Assembly (NCBI RefSeq): GCF_022213955.1
Contig: NZ_JAKNTW010000032.1
Span: forward strand, 1-64,000
Source of the DNA: Dolomitihabitans soli
GTDB lineage: Bacteria > Actinomycetota > Actinomycetes > Streptosporangiales > Streptosporangiaceae
Direction of reading: 5' to 3'
Length of the DNA: 64,000 bases
Shown here: in pieces, positions 39,101 to 46,720 of the stretch
Position numbering within the stretch: position 1 is the first letter of the stretch
Layout of the letters: the number at the start of each line of letters is the position of its first letter
Position numbers and translations under genes: made by a program
Notes under the pieces: generated by a model
What the model saw: only the letters and a program-made list of their open reading frames with translations
What the model was told of the DNA's origin: nothing
The model's database searches: none

Positions 39101-39287
39101 ACTGGAGGGCGTGCACGGCGCCGGGCTTCGTGCCGTAGAGATCGTCGATCAGGCTGTCCGCCGTCACCACCTCTCCCACCCGGGCGACCAGCAGAGTGAG
39201 CAGCGCGCGCCGGGCCGTGCCGCCGACGGCCACCTCGGACCCGTCATCGCGCCACACCCGCGTGGTGCCCAGAATGCCGAACCGCAC
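36192..39287 (-). CDS. Second AfsR/SARP-type BTAD regulator with NB-ARC
   Basis: 1031 residues with the same layout as the protein at 21.3-24.4 kb: winged helix (TADSLIDDLYG...ALQSQVSRLRQ), BTAD helical domain, NB-ARC ATPase with GPGGSGKTR and LLILDNCEHVV, and C-terminal TPR-like repeats. The two are paralogues of about equal length. It lies upstream of the FAD monooxygenase in the same direction and may control it or be co-transcribed with it. A short run of CGAGT(C/T)ACGCCCCG repeats lies upstream at 39410-39450. Confidence 0.9.
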   Translation of the reverse strand: MRFGILGTTRVWRDDGSEVAVGGTARRALLTLLVARVGEVVTADSLIDDLYGTKPGAVHALQSQVSRLRQDLRQAAVIEMVPGGYRLSADPDDVDARRFERLADEGRNALGNGRPGRAAEVLRTALALWRGPALADVEPSPAQAVRLEERRLGALEDRIEADLQRGEHRAAVPELQELTGRHPLRERLHGLLMRALQAAGRPAEALVLFEDVRRRLADELGADPSAELTAIHRALLRGDRPTAVPAQLTSFVGRADDLAEVTRLLGDARLVTLLGPGGSGKTRLSIEVAAGRTDVCFVELAALRHGSEVPQAVLGALGLREGGLLPAPAESTPMSKLITALAERSLLLILDNCEHVVMAAAELTEGLLATCPAVRVLATSREPLTITGENLWPVRPLDASHAARLFADRAAAVRPGFTLDPATAATVRQICAALDGLPLAIELAAARMRTHEVAELAARLDDRFRLLSRGSRTAAARHQTLRGVVAWSWDLLSTAEKVMARRLTVFSGGATAAAAQLVCGVPDAEGTLDSLAEKSLVEVGDGRYRMLDTIHAYCAERLAEAGETAGLRRAHANHFLDLAQAADPFLRGSEQLRWLKVLIAEHENLQTALHRAIEDEEVDLALRLIASLSSYRWIRGLRTSATPQAVAILGLIGDRRPELTDEYVLCALAAAVGAEGRQAWARHRPVTEAIVSAPDRPRPHPLITFLWPMINASTGNPQASLALIKRGRTSSDPWERAVVELMQGYSHLAGSDLAAAEQEFTGAADGFRALGDRWGTALALDSLAALAVFHGDHPTALTLTGEALVLTEELGADEDLADLLCNRGDHRRHLGDLAGARADFERAAELARRAGTPTYLAAALRGLGDIARLRGDLTGAHRLYEQALERFEPHWIRSAGHRASALYGLGKTLEAMGDLAGARGWHRAAIEVAVTQGPLPEGARAVEALAGIALGEGDAATAALLLGAAASLRGVLLDGDSDVAPIAARTREVLGGPPYDVAVRTGRRLGHGELLRLVGLPEDLPGVAEALAHRP

Positions 39288-39530
39288 GCGCCCGATTGTC
39301 CTCCTCCTCCCGCCGCAGGGCGAACCGCGATGCTGTGACGGTCAGAAGTCGTCGCTCGGGCGGGACACAGGTTCAGCTGTGCCACTTGCGGCCGCTGATC
39401 CCGCACCTTGTCACGCCCCGCGAGTCACGCCCCGCGAGTTACGCCCCGGGTGTGCGCGGGTCTCCCGTTTCGGCGCGGCGAGTCGGTGTGTGCAGAGGTC
39501 CGGCGTCGCCGCCGACGTCGGACGTCCCGC

Positions 39531-40700
39531 CTAGCGGTGCTGCAGGGCGGGCACCGTGAACACCAACTCGGGGCTGTAGCGCGGCGCGCCGTCCGTCGCG
39601 TCGCCCAGGTAGAAGTGCGTCGCCATGGTGCCCCCCTCCAGATCGAACACCGTGCGCCAGAGCGTGCGGACGGGGTACGGCGTTTCGGTGGCGGCGTCGA
39701 GGCGCACCGCGTCGAGCACCTCGCGCATCCGCTCCCCGGACAGGTCGGTTCCCGCCGAGAGCTCGGAGATCGTCCGGTAGCGCTGGTAGGTCAGCGCCGT
39801 CCCGGCGTTGTCCGCCGGCAGGGCGGCCGGGTCGCGGTGGCGGTGCACCAGGTGGTTCGTGGCGCACAGCGCGCCGCCGTCTATCCGGACGACGTGCTCG
39901 TCCCCGCCCGGGCCGCGCTCCCAGATAAAGGCGTCCCCGGAGGGGTCCGCCACGAGGTAGTGCAGCGGGGTGCCCAGGTCGTACTGCTTGGCGGCGAGCA
40001 GCGCGTCCGCCGCCTCGGCGGCGGTCGCGCAGGTGTCGAGCAGGAAGCGCGGGAGTTGGACGCTGGACAGCCCGACCTGCGGGCCGGCGTCGACCGGAGC
40101 GGACACCGACTCGGCGTCGGCGAGCAGCAGGGCCACCGCGAGGCCGTGCTCGTTGATCCCCTCCATGCAGCCGTCCAGCTCGTTCATGGTGAGCACGGTG
40201 GTGGCCGGTCCGTCGTCCGGCGCACTCGTGAGCACGTACGGCCGGGAGGACATGGGCGGCTCGTCCCCGTCCGGCGCCGGCGCGCCGGATATCAGGGCGA
40301 ACAGCGCCGTCGCGCTCGTGGTGAAGAAGTCGTAGTTGCGGCCGAGCACCGCGCGCCCGTCGACCGTGCCGGCCGGCGGGTAGTAGCTCGCCGAGCAGGC
40401 CGAGCCGGTCGGGATGCCGGTGAGGCCGTCCAGGTACACCTCATCGGCTTCGAGGTCGAGGCCGAGCGCCTCCGCCGCCCCCTGCATACGGGCCAGGTGC
40501 TGCGGCCAGTGCCGGGCGAACCACAGGCGGCGGGCGCGGGCCTTGACCCGGTCGGCCGGGACCGGCGTCCAGCCGTAGGCCAGCCGGGCCTGCTCGGCGA
40601 GCGCACGGCCGATCTCGGCCTGGCCGCCGGACGCGGTGACGTGCCGTACGGCCATGAAGTCGGTGTCGCCGCCGGCGACGATCTCGGTGGTTACGGGCAT
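39531..40700 (-). CDS. C45-type autoproteolytic acyltransferase/hydrolase
   Basis: 389 residues, penicillin acyltransferase-like (C45 Ntn-hydrolase). The autocleavage site is TGSACSA with Cys102 becoming the new N-terminal nucleophile; the following VLGRNYDFF is the family signature. It would mature into two chains and transfer or cleave an acyl group, on a peptide, beta-lactam or acyl-amino acid. No signal peptide is obvious, so it is cytosolic. ATG 40700 has GGAGGAACC directly upstream. It diverges from the GntR-TetR regulator with a 256-base gap, so that regulator is a candidate controller. Confidence 0.85.
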   Translation of the reverse strand: MPVTTEIVAGGDTDFMAVRHVTASGGQAEIGRALAEQARLAYGWTPVPADRVKARARRLWFARHWPQHLARMQGAAEALGLDLEADEVYLDGLTGIPTGSACSASYYPPAGTVDGRAVLGRNYDFFTTSATALFALISGAPAPDGDEPPMSSRPYVLTSAPDDGPATTVLTMNELDGCMEGINEHGLAVALLLADAESVSAPVDAGPQVGLSSVQLPRFLLDTCATAAEAADALLAAKQYDLGTPLHYLVADPSGDAFIWERGPGGDEHVVRIDGGALCATNHLVHRHRDPAALPADNAGTALTYQRYRTISELSAGTDLSGERMREVLDAVRLDAATETPYPVRTLWRTVFDLEGGTMATHFYLGDATDGAPRYSPELVFTVPALQHR

Positions 40701-40940
40701 GGTTCCTCCAGTTCGGTGGGGTTTCAGGGGCGGGAGTCGCGCCACCTGGGCCCTGCCGGCGGCCCGTCGGGCAACGCCGTCCCCGGGCACACGTACCGCG
40801 GGGTTTTCCTGGCCATGCGTACACCGTATGAGTTCGGCCGGGCAGGATGTGGCATCGAATAGTTCACTTCCTGAAGTGCATCGTTTGAGCCGAGCAACCA
40901 GGGTGGTCAATCCGAACGCATCGGCGTTTCGCAGGCATCC

Positions 40941-40950
40941 GTACTAGTAC
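40941..40950. promoter_or_regulatory. GTACTAGTAC palindrome before GntR-TetR gene
   Basis: A perfect ten-base palindrome six bases before the regulator's ATG, in the divergent gap with the C45 gene. A TAGTAC hexamer within it could also be a -10. It is a candidate autoregulatory operator, but it is short and could be chance. Confidence 0.4.
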
Positions 40951-40956
40951 AGTCGG

Positions 40957-41886
40957 ATGGTGATGTCAGGAAATGAGAGCGAGCGGCCGTATCTGCGGAT
41001 CGCTGCGGCCATCCGCCACCGGATCACGACGGGGGCGTTGCGCCCCGGTGACCGTGTGCCGTCCACGCGGCAGGTGGTCCGCGACCACGGTGTGGCGATG
41101 GCCACGGCCACCAGGGCGCTCGCGGTCCTGCGGGACGAGGGGCTGGTGGTCACGCGAGTGGGATCCGGCACGGTCGTGCGCGTCCCCGATCCGCCGCGGC
41201 GCAGCGGGCGCGGGCCGGGCCGGGAGCTCACGACGGAGCGGATCGTGGCGGCCGGCGTGGCGGTCGCCGATGCGGAGGGCCTGGACGCCGTGTCGATGCG
41301 CCGGCTCGCAGCCGAGCTCGGCGTCGGCCCGATGTCGCTGTACCGGCACCTCTCCGGACGCGAGGAGCTGGAGCACCTCATGTACAGGGCCGTGTTCCAG
41401 GCGTATCCGCTGCCCGAGCCCGGCCCGCCGGGCTGGCGGGCGAAGCTGGAGCTGGCGAGCCGGGTGCAGTGGCACGCGTACCGCGGGCATCCGTGGCTCC
41501 CCGAGCTGGTGTCGCTGACCAGGCCGCTGCTCACCCCCGAGGCGATGGCCTACACCGAGTGGATGTTGCGGGCGCTGGACGGGCTGCCCCTGACCCCCAC
41601 CGAGCAGATGCGGGAGGTGCTGACCCTGTTCGCCCTCGTCCGCGGCCTCGCCCTCAGCGCGGCGGCGGAGGTGCAGGCGGAGCGGGAGACGGGGGTGGCC
41701 GGCGACCAGTGGTGGATCGCACTCGACGACGAGGCGCGCGCGCTCATGGGCTCCGGCCGCTTCCCACGGCTGGCCGCGGTCCACGGCGAGGGGGCGCGGG
41801 ACCTGGACGGTCTGCTGAACCACGCCTTGACCCGCCACCTGGACGGCCTGGCGGCACGGCTGGCCGGGAGCACCGCGGCGTCGTAG
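40957..41886 (+). CDS. GntR-TetR double DNA-binding regulator
   Basis: 309 residues. Residues 1-75 are a GntR/YtrA-type winged helix (YLRIAAAIRHRITTGALRPGDRVPSTRQVV...ATATRALAVLRDEGLVVTRVGSGTVV). Residues 85-140 are a TetR helix-turn-helix (TTERIVAAGVAVADAEGLDAVSMRRLAAELGVGPMSLYRHLSGREEL), and the rest is a TetR-type ligand domain. Both binding helices look intact. Such fusions occur in actinobacteria and usually regulate neighbours. It is divergent from the acyltransferase gene. Dispersed repeat copy C starts 34 bases after its stop. Confidence 0.9.
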   Translation: MVMSGNESERPYLRIAAAIRHRITTGALRPGDRVPSTRQVVRDHGVAMATATRALAVLRDEGLVVTRVGSGTVVRVPDPPRRSGRGPGRELTTERIVAAGVAVADAEGLDAVSMRRLAAELGVGPMSLYRHLSGREELEHLMYRAVFQAYPLPEPGPPGWRAKLELASRVQWHAYRGHPWLPELVSLTRPLLTPEAMAYTEWMLRALDGLPLTPTEQMREVLTLFALVRGLALSAAAEVQAERETGVAGDQWWIALDDEARALMGSGRFPRLAAVHGEGARDLDGLLNHALTRHLDGLAARLAGSTAAS

Positions 41887-41919
41887 GGCCCCGGGCCTCC
41901 GCCTGCGCTGGCATGCGCT

Positions 41920-42052
41920 GGGTTTGTGCGAAGGGCATGGTCCAGGGTGTGTTGTCACGGTGGCTCGCCACAGCTGCTGGAGTGGCATGACCCCGCGGAC
42001 CGCCACCGCCTGCGGGCGGTGGCGCCGGGTGGGCGGGCCGTAGGGGCGTGGC
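41920..42052 (+). repeat. Dispersed repeat, copy C part 1
   Basis: Best preserved copy of the repeat family; aligned above with copy A (inverted, 33 kb) and the first part of copy B. The block TCACGGTGGCTCGCCACAG is itself partly self-complementary (GTGGC..GCCAC). The rest of the 348-base gap between the regulator and the SnoaL-like gene is this repeat plus part 2. Confidence 0.7.
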
Positions 42053-42081
42053 CCGCCCTGTCTGCCGGACCCGCTCCTCGT

Positions 42082-42191
42082 GGTCGAGAAATCGATTACC
42101 GAGAGCTTGAAACACAACTGAGCCGGAGTTAAGGGCTGTGGATGACCTCAGCCGGCAGGACCTCAGGGGTGCTGGAGCTCGCTGCTTTCCT
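42082..42191 (+). repeat. Dispersed repeat, copy C part 2 with gene scar
   Basis: About 110 bases matching 34883-34990. The right-hand 40 bases align with the 3' end of the FAD monooxygenase gene, but no monooxygenase gene continues beyond them: the SnoaL-like gene starts instead. This looks like the scar of a paralogous gene or of a copied segment. Confidence 0.7.
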
Positions 42192-42234
42192 GATTCCTGC
42201 TGTCGCGGTGGGACAACCCGAACGCGCCGGCGGG

Positions 42235-42690
42235 TCAGCCGCCGGTGAGGGCGTCCGCGACGGCGAGGCTGTCCTCGTAGATGTGGTAGCGCGTGATCAG
42301 GCCGTCCTCGAAGGTGAGGTGGAGCGCGAAGGCCGAGGTGTAGGCGACGCCGGTGGCCCTGACGGTCTGCCGGAGGGTGCCCAGTACGACCGCGTCCGTT
42401 CCGTCGACGAGAATCCGGGTCACCGAGGAGTCGTTCTTCTCGGGCACGTGGTAGGCGTCCAGCATGCGGAAGTGCCCGGCGATGTCGGCGCGGCCCGTGC
42501 GGGACCTGATCCACGGCACGGACGGGTGCCCTCCGGCCGGCCAGTTGAGCTGCCAGTCGATCCGCTCCGCGAACAACTCGGCGATCCCGTCGTGGTCACC
42601 CTCGGCCATCCGGCCCAGGAACGCCTCGACTGCGCTGCGGGTTGTGGTGTTGTCAGTCACGTTATGATCCCTTAAGTCCGTTATCGACAT
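42235..42690 (-). CDS. SnoaL-like / NTF2-fold protein
   Basis: 151 residues, length and pattern of the SnoaL-like polyketide cyclase family: SAVEAFLGRMAEGDHDGIAELFAERIDWQLNWPAG, then FRMLDAYHVPE and FALHLTFEDGLITRYHIYEDSLAV. Members are cyclases, hydrolases, epoxide openers or ligand binders; nothing fixes the role here. A GTG start at 42660 (MTDNTTT) is an alternative and closer to relatives in length. It stands alone beside the repeat. Confidence 0.8.
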   Translation of the reverse strand: MSITDLRDHNVTDNTTTRSAVEAFLGRMAEGDHDGIAELFAERIDWQLNWPAGGHPSVPWIRSRTGRADIAGHFRMLDAYHVPEKNDSSVTRILVDGTDAVVLGTLRQTVRATGVAYTSAFALHLTFEDGLITRYHIYEDSLAVADALTGG

Positions 42691-42812
42691 GGAGAGTCTC
42701 CTCGAAGACGTGTACGGCGTCGATTACCTGCCGGGTAAGCGGGAGCGGCGGAGGCTGCCCTGCTCGTCACCCGCGCAAATAACCCCTTATTCCTACCTGT
42801 TAAGGTATAAAT

Positions 42813-42989
42813 ATGATCGTCCTGTCCGAGGATCCCGCGGTTCGGGCGCCCGGCGTCGAGACCCGCGGCCTGCGCCCAGCCGTACCCCCGGCTCGTGGCA
42901 GGTGGGCCGATCACACGGTGAACGGCACCGCGGAACTCATCCGACCGGGTGCCGGCTCGGTCACATCCGATTCCCAGGAGACGCGATGA
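42813..42989 (+). CDS. Possible 58-residue leader ORF of first T7SS-like cluster
   Basis: A small frame, MIVLSEDPAVRAP to the end, whose stop overlaps the next ATG as ATGA (42986-42989), the pattern seen in other coupled pairs of this window. AAGG lies seven bases before its ATG, but TATAAAT at 42806-42812 could instead be a -10 element, which would argue against the frame being translated from this ATG. No homology is recognised. Confidence 0.3.
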   Translation: MIVLSEDPAVRAPGVETRGLRPAVPPARGRWADHTVNGTAELIRPGAGSVTSDSQETR

Positions 42990-43336
42990 CATCGCCGGTG
43001 GACGCGCTGCACGGAAGCGGCGACGAAGAGATCGACAGACATCTGGGGGGGTTCCGCCAGGATCTCGCGGAGCTGGAGGTACTCCACGAGGCGATCGACG
43101 AGGTTCGCGGCCGGGGCGTCGCGGCGCAGGGACGCGTGGTGGCGGAGGCGTCGCCGACGGGGGCGTTCACCGGTCTCACGATCGATCCGCGTGCCATGCG
43201 GCTCGGCTCGGACGAACTGGCCACGGTGATTCTCCAGGCGGCGGGCGCGGCCACCCGTGACGCGGAGAGCCGGATGCGGGAGCTGATGCACCCCCTTGTC
43301 GCGGGCACCATGCTGGAAACGGCGGCCGACGATTAG
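42986..43336 (+). CDS. YbaB/EbfC-like protein of secretion-type cluster
   Basis: 116 residues. Helical N-terminus (HLGGFRQDLAELEVLHEAIDEVRG), a short beta hairpin with GAFTGLTIDPRAMRLGSDELATVILQAA and a long C-terminal helix, the YbaB fold. In actinobacteria such proteins are routinely encoded just before WXG100-family genes, where their role is unproven. A second member sits at 51109-51513. ATG has AGGAG five bases upstream. The next gene overlaps it. Confidence 0.78.
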   Translation: MTSPVDALHGSGDEEIDRHLGGFRQDLAELEVLHEAIDEVRGRGVAAQGRVVAEASPTGAFTGLTIDPRAMRLGSDELATVILQAAGAATRDAESRMRELMHPLVAGTMLETAADD

Positions 43337-44231
43337 CATCTCCCGCGCCGCGATCTACGGTTTCGGCGCGCTGGGCATCGCGGGGTTCGTCTTCAAGATG
43401 CTCGCGGTCGACTACCCGGACGGTGACCCCGCCCGTGCCCGCCAGGCCCGTGACGTCTGGGCCCGGCTCGCCGACCGGCTGGAGCAGAGCCCGCGCAACA
43501 CCCAGCCGTCCGCCGAGGCGGTGTGGAAGTGGAACACGGGCGAGGGCGTCGAGGCGTTCAAGGGCGCGGTGAACTCCCGGCTCTACGTGCAACCTCCGGA
43601 AGACGGCTTTCCCGGCCACCTCGTTCGTCGCTGCCGGCAGAACAGCCAGGCCTGCGAAGATTACGCCGAGATCATCGAGAAGGCGCAGCACGCCTACTGG
43701 ACGGCCGCCCTGGCGAACTTCGCCAGCTTCATCTACATCAGCACGTTCCCCTGGCAGGCGGGAGCGGCCTACCAGTTGACGCAGTTCCTCATGCGGCGGG
43801 CACAGGCGAAACTGCTGTCGAAGCTCCTCGAACACGCCGTCGCGAAGATCGTGCTGAGCAAGCTCACCGAGTACTCCCTCGGCAGCGCGGCCTTCGCCAT
43901 CGGCGATGTGGGGGTGGTGACCCTCACCCGGACCCTGCGAGGCGAGGACCCTGGTTCACTCGGCGACATCGGGACGCAGATGCTGAAGGAGTTCGCCGCC
44001 TCGATGGCGTTCTACGGCGCGTTCGACGCGGCCATGCCCGCGGCCAGGGCGCTGACCAAGAACGCCGACGTGCAGAGCTTCCTGAGCCGGCTCGCCGGAG
44101 GCACCGTCGGCTACGGCCCCACCTACGACTCCCTGAACGGGCAGAGCGGCACGGAGCTCATCGCCACCCCCAAGGAGACGCTGGGCAGAATCCTCCTCTA
44201 CTTCACCATGGCCCACAAACGGTCAGGCTGA
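43296..44231 (+). CDS. WXG100-like membrane protein
   Basis: About 300 residues. The N-terminal part (GFGALGIAGFVFKMLAVDYPDGDPARARQARDVWARLADRLEQ) resembles the WXG100-like helical hairpin at the start of actinobacterial polymorphic toxins. Around 130-160 lies a hydrophobic stretch (ALANFASFIYISTFPWQAGAAYQLTQFL), followed by Ala-rich helices to the end. No toxin domain. Start is uncertain: TTG 43296 overlaps the preceding gene by 41 bases; a non-canonical ATT or ATC around 43331-43337 would give near-abutting genes. Confidence 0.65.
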   Translation: MSRAPCWKRRPTISISRAAIYGFGALGIAGFVFKMLAVDYPDGDPARARQARDVWARLADRLEQSPRNTQPSAEAVWKWNTGEGVEAFKGAVNSRLYVQPPEDGFPGHLVRRCRQNSQACEDYAEIIEKAQHAYWTAALANFASFIYISTFPWQAGAAYQLTQFLMRRAQAKLLSKLLEHAVAKIVLSKLTEYSLGSAAFAIGDVGVVTLTRTLRGEDPGSLGDIGTQMLKEFAASMAFYGAFDAAMPAARALTKNADVQSFLSRLAGGTVGYGPTYDSLNGQSGTELIATPKETLGRILLYFTMAHKRSG

Positions 44232-44266
44232 GCCGCCGCCGCCGAACACCCGACCTCGTCACAGGG

Positions 44267-44968
44267 ATGATGCCCATGTCCTCGCAGCCAGAGACGCCAG
44301 AGACGCCGGAGGCGCCGGAGACACCGGAAGCGCCAGAGACACCGGAGGCGCCAGAATCGCTGGAGACGCCGGAGGAGCCGGAGACGCTGGAGACGTCAGA
44401 GGCGCCAGAGATGTCAGAGACGTCAGAGGCGCCGGAGACGCAGCCGCCGAACCCGGTCGAACCCCCGGTACGGCCGGACTCCGTCACGGTGCCCGACTCC
44501 GGCTCCCTGTGGGACATCGCCGAGGAGCACTTCGAGGACGGCTCCCGCTGGCAGAGCATCTACAACGCGAACCGTGACGTCCTCGACGACCCGAACGCGC
44601 TCCGGGCGGGCATGACGCTCAACCTGCCCATGGAGTTCTATCCGGGCCACGTCCGGTCCGTCGCGGGCGTCTTCGACCGGGAATGGGAAACGCTCGGCGA
44701 CTCCGTCAGGCGGGCGGTGGAGGACCTGAACGCCATCGGGAACTTCTGGGGTGACGGCAAGGAGGGGACGGCCTTCTACACGGGGGAAGGCGGCGGCAGG
44801 GGATACCAGGCCGCCTCGACCCAGGCCGCGGAGGGCGCCGACGCCCTGCTGGAGGCCAACGCCGAGATCCCGAGGCTGCTGCGCCTCATGGCCGACCGCG
44901 TTGAGACCGCCGACTGGAACGACCTGACCATGATCCTCTCCTCGGTCCCCGGCCTCGACGACGAGTGA
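44267..44968 (+). CDS. LysM protein with WXG-like C-terminal domain
   Basis: 233 residues. Residues 8-55 are a low-complexity acidic repeat (ETPEAPETPEAPE). Residues about 70-125 form a LysM module (VTVPDSGSLWDIAEEHFEDGSRWQSIYNANRDVL...LNLP) that would bind peptidoglycan or chitin-like sugars. The last 100 residues form a helical hairpin of WXG-type (FDREWETLGDSVRRAVEDLNAIGNFWGDGKEGTAFY). A signal peptide is absent, so export would need a type VII or similar route. Its LysM closely matches the one ending the giant protein at 61.1-61.3 kb. Confidence 0.8.
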   Translation: MMPMSSQPETPETPEAPETPEAPETPEAPESLETPEEPETLETSEAPEMSETSEAPETQPPNPVEPPVRPDSVTVPDSGSLWDIAEEHFEDGSRWQSIYNANRDVLDDPNALRAGMTLNLPMEFYPGHVRSVAGVFDREWETLGDSVRRAVEDLNAIGNFWGDGKEGTAFYTGEGGGRGYQAASTQAAEGADALLEANAEIPRLLRLMADRVETADWNDLTMILSSVPGLDDE

Positions 44969-45147
44969 CGGGCGGCCCGGCCGGGCCCGGCCGGGCGACC
45001 GCGGCGGGCGGCTCCGTCGCCGCACGTCAGGCGGGGGTATGGATGCGGCAAAACCGCCACCATCACTGATGAAACAACGGAAAAGCGGCGGGGGTGGTCT
45101 CTTACTGTGAGGCCACGGCAAGTCACGACCCGGTGGGGGAGGACATC

Positions 45148-45315
45148 ATGGATGTGCATGACCCCGCGCTACGGGTCGAGCTTGACCGGCGGCTCGAAGC
45201 CCTGGAACGCGACGAGGACAGCGACCCGGCGCACGACCCGCTGCCCAGGGCCGACCTGTGGGCGCTCCTCGCGATCGTCGCGGCGCTGACGCTCCTCGGA
45301 TGGGCGCTGGCGTGA
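45148..45315 (+). CDS. Small single-span membrane protein
   Basis: 55 residues: an acidic cytoplasmic part (MDVHDPALRVELDRRLEALERDEDSD) and one membrane helix at the end (LWALLAIVAALTLLGWALA). Preceded by GGGGGAGGA. Its stop overlaps the permease ATG (TGATG), so it is probably a small subunit or modulator of that transporter. Confidence 0.7.
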   Translation: MDVHDPALRVELDRRLEALERDEDSDPAHDPLPRADLWALLAIVAALTLLGWALA

Positions 45316-46718
45316 TGGCGGTCCACGAGGACGTGACCAGGGAGGCCACCTTCGGGTCGCTGCCCGTACTGCGGAGCGAGCGGGTCTGGAACTTCTCCGA
45401 CTTCACCTGGGTCAACGTCGGCCTGGCCATCGCGACCTGGGCGTTCCTGGTGGGCGGCTCCACCGCCGCGCTGGTGGGCTTCCGGCAGGGCCTGGCCGCG
45501 ATGGTCATCGGGAACGCCATCGGGGTGGCCGTGATGCTGCTGGCCAGCGTGGTGTCCAGCCAGCGGTACGGCGTGGAGCAGTACACCATCCTGCGGAGCG
45601 TCTTCGGCTTCGGCGGGGTCGCGGTGCTGGCGTTCACCGTCGTGCTGTTCACCGAGATGGGCTGGTCGGCGCTGCTCGGCGTGATGTTCGGGCGGGCCGC
45701 CTCGCAGGTGTCCAACCAGGTGCTCGGCACCGACATCGGGCCGAACGCCATCATGGTCACCCTGCTGTCCCTGGTGGCCATCGCCGCCGCCTGGGGCATC
45801 CTGGCCAAAGGGCCGCTGAGCATGCGTTTCCTCAACCGGGCCGTGGCGCCCGGCCTTGCCGTACTGACCGTAGGCATGATCGTCCTGCTGCTCAGCAAGA
45901 CCTCGTGGGACGGGCTGCTCGCGGCGGCGCCGCTGGAGCCGTTCCCCGACGAGGGGCTGAACTTCGCGCTGGCCGTCGAGTTCAACCTGGGGGTGGGCCT
46001 GTCGTGGTGGCCGGTGATGGGCAGCCTCGCCCGGCTCACCGACCGGCCGCGCAGCGCGTTGTGGCCGGGCTACATCGGGCTGTTCGGCGCGACGATCGTG
46101 GCGCAGGTCGTGGGCATGGCCGCCGCGCTGACCCTCGGCGACTCCGACCCCACGGTGTGGATGGTCCCGCTCGGCGGGCCGTGGCTCGGCGTGCTCGCGC
46201 TGATCTTCATCGCGTTCGCCAACCTGACCAGCCTCACCTCGATCGTGTACTCGACGTGCCTCGCGTTGCGGCAGGCCGGCGGACGCTACCTGGCCCGGGT
46301 CCGCTGGGAGTGGCTGACCGCCGGGTTCTTCGTGCTGCCGGCGATCGTCAGCTTCTGGCCGAGCCTGCTGTACGACGGCTTCCTGGTGTTCGTCACCTGG
46401 AGCGGCGCGTTCCTCGCGGCGATCTGCGGGACGGTCATCGCCGACTACTTCCTGCTCCGCCGCCAGCGGCTCGACCTGCGCGGCCTGTACGCCCACCGGA
46501 GCGACAGCCCTTACCACTTCACCGGCGGATTCAACGCCGCCGGGCTGATCTCGACGGCCCTCGGCGCGGTGACCTACGTCTCGCTCTACAACCCGCAGAC
46601 CCTCTCGACCCGGCCCGCCTTCCACCTGATCACCGCCTCGGTGCCGGCCGTGGTGGTCGCCGCGGCAGCCCACCTGGTGCTGAGCAGGCTGCTGAAGACG
46701 ATCGAGGAGGAGTCCTGA
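45315..46718 (+). CDS. NCS1-family purine/cytosine permease
   Basis: 467 residues with about twelve helices. FSDFTWVNVGLAIATWAFLVGGS begins helix 1 and carries the NCS1 substrate-binding region; FNLGVGLSWWPVMGSLARLT lies in helix 6 and YHFTGGFNAAGLIS near the end. It takes up a nucleobase, hydantoin, allantoin or vitamin precursor with sodium or protons. The downstream nitrilase-family hydrolase, two bases away with GAGGAGG before it, probably acts on what is imported. Confidence 0.93.
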   Translation: MAVHEDVTREATFGSLPVLRSERVWNFSDFTWVNVGLAIATWAFLVGGSTAALVGFRQGLAAMVIGNAIGVAVMLLASVVSSQRYGVEQYTILRSVFGFGGVAVLAFTVVLFTEMGWSALLGVMFGRAASQVSNQVLGTDIGPNAIMVTLLSLVAIAAAWGILAKGPLSMRFLNRAVAPGLAVLTVGMIVLLLSKTSWDGLLAAAPLEPFPDEGLNFALAVEFNLGVGLSWWPVMGSLARLTDRPRSALWPGYIGLFGATIVAQVVGMAAALTLGDSDPTVWMVPLGGPWLGVLALIFIAFANLTSLTSIVYSTCLALRQAGGRYLARVRWEWLTAGFFVLPAIVSFWPSLLYDGFLVFVTWSGAFLAAICGTVIADYFLLRRQRLDLRGLYAHRSDSPYHFTGGFNAAGLISTALGAVTYVSLYNPQTLSTRPAFHLITASVPAVVVAAAAHLVLSRLLKTIEEES

Positions 46719-46720
46719 TC

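Noticed and set aside
44299-44440. ETPEAP repeat region as a separate regulatory DNA repeat
   Set aside because: It is in frame inside the LysM-WXG gene and encodes a plausible acidic linker.
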